Shown here: one piece after another, positions 36,131-36,165 of the stretch
Position numbering within the stretch: the first letter of the stretch is position 1
Layout: each line of letters opens with the position of its first letter
Source of the DNA: Amycolatopsis thailandensis
GTDB taxonomy: Bacteria; Actinomycetota; Actinomycetes; Mycobacteriales; Pseudonocardiaceae
Assembly: GCF_002234405.1 (NCBI RefSeq)
Contig: NZ_NMQT01000031.1
Coordinates: 1-36,165 of the forward strand
DNA length: 36,165 nucleotides
Direction: 5' to 3'
Notes under the pieces: generated by a model
What the model was told of the DNA's origin: nothing
Databases searched by the model: none
Seen by the model: only the letters and a program-made list of their open reading frames with translations
Made by a program: the position numbers and the translations under genes

Positions 36131-36165
36131 CTGCGAGCACCGGGAGTGGGATGAGCACAAGCCGC

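Noticed and set aside
1..36165. CRISPR array or tRNA genes
   Set aside because: No evenly spaced direct repeats with unique spacers and no cloverleaf with a CCA-adjacent acceptor were found on either strand. The repeats seen are inverted and irregular.

Overview
This is very GC-rich DNA carrying an Lsr2-type nucleoid protein. That protein family, the high GC, the frequent GTG starts with AAGGAG-type ribosome binding sites, and several small-protein types I associate with filamentous actinomycetes all point to the Actinobacteria. A Pseudonocardiaceae- or Streptomyces-like host is a guess. No rRNA, tRNA, CRISPR array, transposase, integrase, replication initiator or primary-metabolism gene is visible. 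The content suggests a plasmid or integrative conjugative element: a large ParB-like protein, a YqaJ/RecT recombination pair with an excisionase-like HTH protein, Lsr2, a fragment resembling a conjugative coupling protein, and many small orphan proteins.

Layout, left to right. 0.3-1.5 kb: three small orphan genes. 2-3.9 kb: ParB-like protein. 4.3-9.2 kb: orphan proteins, a membrane-anchored GGDEF protein (7184-7966), and a rare plus-strand gene (8291-8695) resembling part of a VirD4/TraG-like ATPase. 9.6-12.4 kb: Lsr2, a decayed gene, and members of small paralogous families. 12.7-15.5 kb: recombination module (HTH, RecT, YqaJ exonuclease). 15.8-20 kb: small proteins, a 30-residue membrane peptide, and a NADAR-SLOG fusion. 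20.2-23.4 kb: a tightly coupled operon of a WGR-like protein, a MoxR-type AAA ATPase and a metallopeptidase-VWA protein. 23.7-26.4 kb: a plus-strand orphan, and an orphan coupled to a PP-loop (PAPS reductase-like) protein. 26.7-36.1 kb: mostly single small genes plus a second PP-loop protein.

Nearly all genes lie on the minus strand and most stand alone. Only two junctions overlap in an obvious operon manner: WGR-MoxR-VWA and 25482-26360 with 24280-25485. Between most genes lie large nested inverted repeats of 60-220 bp. Many consist of a long stem, different at each site, enclosing two conserved small stem-loops. Two families can be recognised by their cores: GAGCGCAGCGAGGC, and TTTCCGCGTCAGCGGCGCGAA. 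Stem sequences change while pairing is kept, as expected if the folded form (RNA or single-stranded DNA) matters.

Several orphan genes are paralogues scattered through the array: 11523/28765/30654, 10609/16312, 29498/33756, and 32705 with the remnant at 10165. The region therefore looks like a collection of one-gene modules separated by folded DNA, built by duplication and shuffling. I consider this palindrome-separated architecture the most unusual feature. The best candidates for a functional system are the WGR/MoxR/VWA operon and the NADAR-SLOG protein.
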